A stretch of 64,000 nucleotides of DNA from positions 4,011,915-4,075,914 of the forward strand of contig OX457031.1 of NCBI GenBank assembly GCA_949752745.1, read 5' to 3'. Each line of letters begins with the position of its first letter. The stretch's first letter is position 1. The notes under the pieces are model-generated. The model saw only the letters and a program-made list of their open reading frames with translations. It searched no databases and was not told the DNA's origin. Below, piece by piece: positions 59,004 through 64,000 of the stretch. This DNA comes from Protula sp. h YS-2021 (Eukaryota > Annelida > Polychaeta > Sabellida > Serpulidae). A program made the position numbers and the translations under genes.

Positions 59004-59721
59004 TAGTAAACATTCTAAGGTCTATCTGACGTCGATTGCGACGTCGATCCAACCAAACCACAACGTTAACTCTCGTTGTACTTTAGTTGTGACTGGTCGC
59101 GACCGCAGAGCAACGTCTCACTAGCGTTTTTTTGACGCAACATTGAATAGACGTTGGGTAAACAATGCTGTTGAGACGTTGCCTTGGGTCTCAAGCAAAA
59201 CGCAACTTTCTCCGACGTCAAATCAATGTCTTTGGTGCAAAGTTGTATGCTGGATGGACGTCGGACAGTCGACGTTGTATAAACCAAAAACAAGCTAACC
59301 GAAAATGGTAACCATGACAGGTGACCTCGTAAAAAGACCAAAAAGGGGGGGGGGGGGGGGGCAGGGTACGTAAAATATCAGTGTGTGAGTTTTTTCCCAC
59401 ATACATTTGAAAAATATTTATGGAAATCGATTTCATATATATCCTTCGGTACCGGATGGGCCAAGGGAGTGTGTGGGGGGGGGGGGGTGAAGGAGAGTGA
59501 CCACACTATGATTGTTACTGTCAAGAGGATGATGCAGGTTATTGTGTCCCTGGATCTTTGCATCGTCATTTTCCAACCCTACATATAAATATTTTCCCAA
59601 CATCTATAAAACTGCGGAAGACAGACGTTGTTTCGACTTCCATGAAGAACCAAACAACGACGTTGATCCCACATCATGTGCGACGTCTCTCCAACGTTGT
59701 CAAACGTCACGATGTTTACTA
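59004..59721. mobile_element. ACGTTG-arm element, copy 59
   Basis: The ends TAGTAAACAT (59004-59013) and ATGTTTACTA (59712-59721) are perfect 10-bp inverted repeats. The left arm (to about 59280) and right arm (from about 59620) are rich in ACGTTG/GACGTC. The core holds GAAAATGGTAACCATGACAG, a G-run (59346-59362) and a second G-run (59475-59487). 718 bp, no coding capacity. Confidence 0.75.
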
Positions 59722-59789
59722 TGCTTTGCCGTTTTTGTGCTTGAATATCTTGTAACCATCTGACCGGTGATCAGTTAGACAGACCACCG

Positions 59790-60010
59790 TTATGCCAGAA
59801 ACAAGAGACCACCGATGTGTCTAAGTGGGACCATCCATGTGTCTGAGTGGGACCATCCATGTGTCTGAGTGGGAACATCCATGTGTCTGAGTGGGACCAT
59901 CCATGTGTCTTAGTGGGCCCATCAATGTGTCTAAGTGGGATCATCCATGTGTCTGAGTGGGACTATCCATGTGGCTGAGTGGAACCATCCATGTGTCTGA
60001 GTGGTCCGTT
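59790..60010. repeat. 22-bp minisatellite, about 9 units
   Basis: Unit GTCTGAGTGGGACCATCCAT plus GT. Confidence 0.92.
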
Positions 60011-60152
60011 ACAGCAATGTGCCATTTATGGGATGGTCCCACACCATTCCTAGCAGGGGGGTTTGTTGATGTGGTGACTTAATTCCTTCGCCGAGGTTTA
60101 ATGAACTTATTTCATGATGATCTTAAGCGTTTAGGATCGCAGGAATATTTTA

Positions 60153-60458
60153 TCACTTCGCGAAGGGTCCTTTTAGTAACTTTAACAATACTGACGGGGT
60201 GAAAACATCCAGGAAATATTTACTATCAAATATGGTTTCATAGACACTGGTCAGAATGGCGCCCGATGCTTTATAGAGCAAACACTTGATACCTTCATAA
60301 ATTCTCTTTATTAATTTGCATTCAAATCTATTTGTATTAGAGAGACCCCGGCTTTCAACGCAGCTAAGTAACTGCGAAAAAGGCATTAGTTTTGTTGTAT
60401 TTACAAGGTGGTGCAAGGAGACGATAAAAAAGACGTCATTTGACATCATGAATGTCAC
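60153..60458 (-). CDS. Unidentified 101-codon open frame
   Basis: Normal amino-acid composition and not repeat-derived (KRIYEGIKCLLYKASGAIL, SVYETIFDSKYFLDVFTPSV). I do not recognise it as any family. There is no visible splice or promoter evidence. It could be a transposon fragment, a chance frame or an unknown exon. Confidence 0.15.
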   Translation of the reverse strand: MTFMMSNDVFFIVSLHHLVNTTKLMPFSQLLSCVESRGLSNTNRFECKLIKRIYEGIKCLLYKASGAILTSVYETIFDSKYFLDVFTPSVLLKLLKGPFAK

Positions 60459-60824
60459 CCTGGGGTGTGGATTGCATGTGGGCGATAATACATGATATTT
60501 GCCAGATTGTCTTATAATTCTTTTGAGATCTTGTCATCGAAAGCAACAATAAGTGTTGAAATGTTGTTAATTGATACTCATATATGAAAGGAGATTCGAC
60601 AGCTGTCGACATGTGGGTTTATTTATGTCCTACATATTACGACGTCGCTATAATTTAGCCAGAAAAAAAACGTCAAATAATATATTTAGTTGTAATGTAA
60701 TTGTGTGCTTGATTCTTGAGTGTAGACCCACGTAATCCCAAAAATATGTGGTTTTTGCGTCATGATGACGTCATAATGGCGGTTGTCAACAAGTAAGAAA
60801 GCAAAGATGACAGATGGTAATCTC

Positions 60825-60960
60825 CAAGAAGGCGGGGGAGGCGGAGGAGGGGAGGAGGACGAGGGGGGAGGGGAGGGGCAGGGGGGATTAGGGAGGGGGA
60901 GGAGCAGGAGCAGGAGGGGAGGCAGAGGAGAAGGAGGAGAAGGGGGAAGGAAGAGGACGT
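60825..60960. repeat. Polypurine GGAGGA tract
   Basis: GGAGGAGGGG-type degenerate repeat, purine on the plus strand. Gly/Arg and Pro/Ser frames are artefacts. Confidence 0.9.
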
Positions 60961-61066
60961 GTCCTTGGTGACGTTGTATTTTATCGTACTCAAACAAATG
61001 GAGAAAATACAAGTGGATAATTTAGAAATCTGATCGAGGAATGGCTTCATAAAACGAACAATCTAC

Positions 61067-61731
61067 CCAGTAAACCCCGCGACGTTGGACTGGGGGGCGG
61101 ATCACCAGACGTCTTAGCAACGTTGCGTAAAGACTGCAAATTAAAATCTAAACAACGTCTCTCTTCCGCAGTTGTATAGACGTTGAGAAAATATTGATCC
61201 GCAGTTGCCATCTAGATTGCGAAAATCACAATGAGGTGACCTCTTCGTCACAGTGGGTCGTCACCCGTCACCCACGGGTCATCCAGCCATTCAGGATATG
61301 TATGAAGGTCATTTCCATGAATGTTTAGTTAAGTAGGTGGGGGGGGGGGGGTGGTAGAAACTTGCCCTTGGAATTCTCATATTTGCGGCCACCTATAGGT
61401 TTGTTTTCGAAGTTAAATGTCATGACTACCATTTCCGGTGAGCGATTGCACAGGGAGGTTTTTTTTTTTTTTTTTTGGTGATCTCCGACCTTTTTCCAAC
61501 GCCGCACCAAAGACGCTAACGTAGACGTCTGCCAAATTTGCGTTTTGGTGCGGCCAAAAGCAGCATCTAAAGAACGTTGCTTATCCAACTTCTATTCAAC
61601 GTTGTTTGACAGACTTTGGTAAAGCGTTACTTAATGCTAACGACCAATTGAAACCAAATTTTCGTCCTAGCTAGTCAGATCGACGTCTCAGCCTCTAAAT
61701 CGACATTGTTTCGATGTCCGAATGTTTATGG
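61067..61731. mobile_element. ACGTTG-arm element, copy 61
   Basis: The ends CCAGTAAACCCC and GAATGTTTATGG match the TIR motif of copy 59 imperfectly. Left arm CGACGTTGGAC, GACGTCTTAGCAACGTTGCG. The core has a G-run (61338-61352) and CATGACTACCATTTCCGGTG, the reverse of the copy 59/45 core. Right arm GCACCAAAGACG, GAACGTTGCTTATCCAAC. 665 bp. Confidence 0.7.
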
Positions 61732-62610
61732 AACAAGTCTTGTTCCAAAATTTTATTCTACAATGTTCTATAAATTTAAATCAAATATGCATTTCTTACA
61801 AGATTTGAGTAAATGCTGCAATCTGATTGGTTGCTTTCTAAGTCCATATTTTATTTATGTTGACCACTGTGGAAAGGCCAATATTACAATTATTCATAAT
61901 CAACCCGCTTTTTAAGTAACAAAGCCCATGTTGACTTATTCCGAGTCAACCTGGAGACATTGTTGACCAGATAAGGGCAAAAATACCCCGCGTTGACTGA
62001 AAATAAGTCAACAGCTGCCAGACACATTTTTAAATGCAAATTGCGCATATTGCATGGAAATTTTGTATTTTTGTGTTGTTAGTGCTCGGGAGATGGGGTG
62101 TTCAGAACGTGGGGGAGGCGGGGCGGGGGGGGGGGGGAGGGTGGGGAAGGGGGTACGGGGTATTGGAGAAATCAAGCAGATATTAACCGGAAGTGAAATA
62201 TTACGGATACTAGAGCCACAGATAGACGCAAAGAAGACAAAAATATACTGCGTTTAATAAGATGACTGGTACCGAGATGCTGCAAGTAGGGGACCCAGTC
62301 TAGACGCTGTTTTAGCAATAAATCAACAACAACAAAAATTTATCCTCCTCTGACGAAAATGTATTATAACCCGACGGGACAAAAAAAAAAAAAAAAAACC
62401 TGTGCGGAAATGTGTAAGAAAAAAAGTACTCCGTCTATTTATTTGTTTAACCCAATCACTGCAGACTTCGGCTGTGGATTTGGTAGACTATGAACAATAC
62501 GATAAAGGCCCAGATCGAGACCTCACCATCATTCAATTACTTTGATAGCAAACTGTCGCCACAAAATGCTGCCTGATTTGCAGATTGTACAAATCGCCTT
62601 TATAGAGTTT
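61732..62610. other. Intronic stretch, nothing coding
   Basis: G-rich run at about 62116-62150 and poly-A at 62379-62397. Weak GTTGACT/GAGTCAAC phrases at 61928-62012. No gene recognised. Confidence 0.5.
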
Positions 62611-62617
62611 GCTGAGG

Positions 62618-62668
62618 GGTTTTGTTTTTTTTGTTTTTTGTTTTTTTGTTTTTTTGTTTTTTTTTGTA
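62618..62668. repeat. (GTTTTTTT)n tract
   Basis: T-runs broken by single G residues every 6-9 nt. The following 62670-63352 holds nothing recognised apart from a CA-rich tract at about 63270-63311. Confidence 0.85.
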
Positions 62669-63352
62669 CTGGCTGTTGTAAATGACATCAAGTTTCTAAA
62701 TAAATGCTGCAAAGCAAACAGAATTCATCTTCAAATGCGACTTAAAAGGAGATGCGTATTGATTGTGTTTTGTGAGTAACGATTAATCCTGTGCTCACAA
62801 AGGGGTGTTTTGTTGTGATAACAAACGCGCAAACTTTGCCAATAAGTAGGTTTAATGAATGATGTTTCGCATAAAACTTCCGTTAGGTGGTTTCGAATGT
62901 CATTTCTACTCATTTGTGTAATCGATTGTTGATTCAAAACAGCGCATAGGTGGGGAAGCGTTACTAGGAACTATAGGGACACCAGTCCAACGTCTTTTTC
63001 AAGTTGCGGTATTGTTAACTAAAATAGCCAAATAACAAATAAAACTGATCATCTGCTCGATTTGTTTGTGAAAACAGAGACACCTGGCGGAGGAATATTA
63101 GTTCCCATTTTACTCAGCAATTCCAAGGCGTTGATAGAAAAAGAGAAGCAAAACGCTCTCGGGTCTACGCAGCCACAGTGTCTTTCATCGGGGAAGTGGG
63201 GGAGATGGGTGGGGGTGGAGGCGGGGCGATAGTCAGATCCAGGATCTCGTCTCCGTCGCCCCCCTCTCACATACACACACAAACACACACACAGACACAC
63301 ACCAACACACATTAAGAACGTCAACTCATTTTTTCGCAAACGGAGAGACAAC

Positions 63353-63552
63353 NNNNNNNNNNNNNNNNNNNNNNNNNNNNNNNNNNNNNNNNNNNNNNNN
63401 NNNNNNNNNNNNNNNNNNNNNNNNNNNNNNNNNNNNNNNNNNNNNNNNNNNNNNNNNNNNNNNNNNNNNNNNNNNNNNNNNNNNNNNNNNNNNNNNNNNN
63501 NNNNNNNNNNNNNNNNNNNNNNNNNNNNNNNNNNNNNNNNNNNNNNNNNNNN
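63353..63552. other. Assembly gap of exactly 200 N
   Basis: Second fixed-size placeholder. It is flanked by a CA-rich tract and a GGGTGGG tract, consistent with a low-complexity break. Confidence 1.
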
Positions 63553-64000
63553 GGGGGTAGGGTGGGTGGGGTGGGGGCATATTTCCAAGGAATGCTGATA
63601 GCCGTATCTGAAAAGCTTGCTAAATAGCTTGTAAAGAGTTATGTTTGGTAAAGTATTTTTAGGGGGTTTGTAAATTGATGCTAGAAAAATGACTGCAAGG
63701 GTTACAATCTAACCCCGTAATTGTTGCTATACAAATCATGTACAAATAAGAAACAACTTCTAAGGGACATAATTCCCACCCCACACCTCTTTTTTCATTA
63801 CCGGTTCCTTCATGCTGGTGCGGACCTTGCCGAAGGCTGTTTGATTAACCTGTGTTTTATAATTCCCTCATAATAGAAACTGTTTTAAATTTTAAGGTAA
63901 TTTTCAAAAACGTGCCGTTAAAGGAACAAAAAAAAGTTGATGTCGGGGGAGATATTTTTGAAAGTATTTGGTTAAGTCTTGGGTATGAAGATAGTCTATT
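63553..64000. other. Window end, nothing recognised
   Basis: Short GGTGGG run, then AT-rich DNA. No hedgehog exon 1 sequence seen. Confidence 0.5.

Larger units (their letters stand above)
22784..64000 (-). other. hh: Presumed hedgehog intron 1 (at least 41 kb, incomplete)
   Basis: No minus-strand frame with a CGPGR-type N-terminus or the LTPLVFKQ-like segment of exon 1 was recognised. Each 200-N gap is a placeholder whose true size is unknown, so exon 1 could be hidden in one or lie beyond the window. Everything listed between these bounds would then be intronic. Confidence 0.6.

Overview
This is eukaryotic, animal DNA. It is AT-rich with long introns, and it is crowded with microsatellites, minisatellites, poly-C/G runs and decayed transposons. 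The one gene I can establish is Hedgehog (hh), on the minus strand. Three of its exons are readable: exon 2 (22620-22783), exon 3 (13832-13929) and the terminal exon (9840-10546). The first two encode the C-terminal two thirds of the signalling domain. The last carries the self-splicing Hint domain and the stop codon. Splice sites and phases match across all three. Exon 1 (signal peptide and palmitoylated N-terminus) was not found, so it probably lies beyond base 64000, making intron 1 at least 41 kb. Hedgehog, Tc1, LINE and tRNA-SINE content fit a bilaterian or other invertebrate. A marine lophotrochozoan such as a mollusc is plausible, but the window does not prove it.

Layout: 1-9.8 kb lies downstream of hh and holds no recognisable gene, only microsatellites, a 45-bp minisatellite, a tRNA-derived SINE and a near-perfect 58-nt hairpin. 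9.8-22.8 kb holds the three hh exons. Intron 3 carries a TIR element and minisatellites. Intron 2 carries a GATATC-rich palindromic transposon nested in the 3' part of another repeat, plus 29-bp and 79-bp arrays. 22.8-64 kb is presumed intron 1. It holds two LINE remnants (one just inside intron 2), a complete but dead Tc1 element with TIRs and a TA duplication (38711-40231), and a broken integrase-tail/OTU-protease gene (56.6-57.6 kb). It also holds several copies of two non-autonomous TIR families, SINE fragments and more than twenty tandem arrays. Two exact 200-N assembly gaps interrupt it.

The most interesting points are these. (1) The hh Hint domain appears to have His where the cholesterolysis general base Asp46 is expected. 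(2) The GATATC palindrome array sits inside a TIR element whose insertion can be read against an empty paralogous site. (3) Two dispersed non-autonomous families are defined here from several copies each: GTTGTT-TIR, and AGTAAACAT-TIR with ACGTTG-rich arms. (4) A dispersed repeat repeatedly carries different minisatellites. (5) There is a local array of SINE-derived units that each retain a pol III B-box. Almost every other long reading frame is a translation of a tandem repeat and is not a gene.
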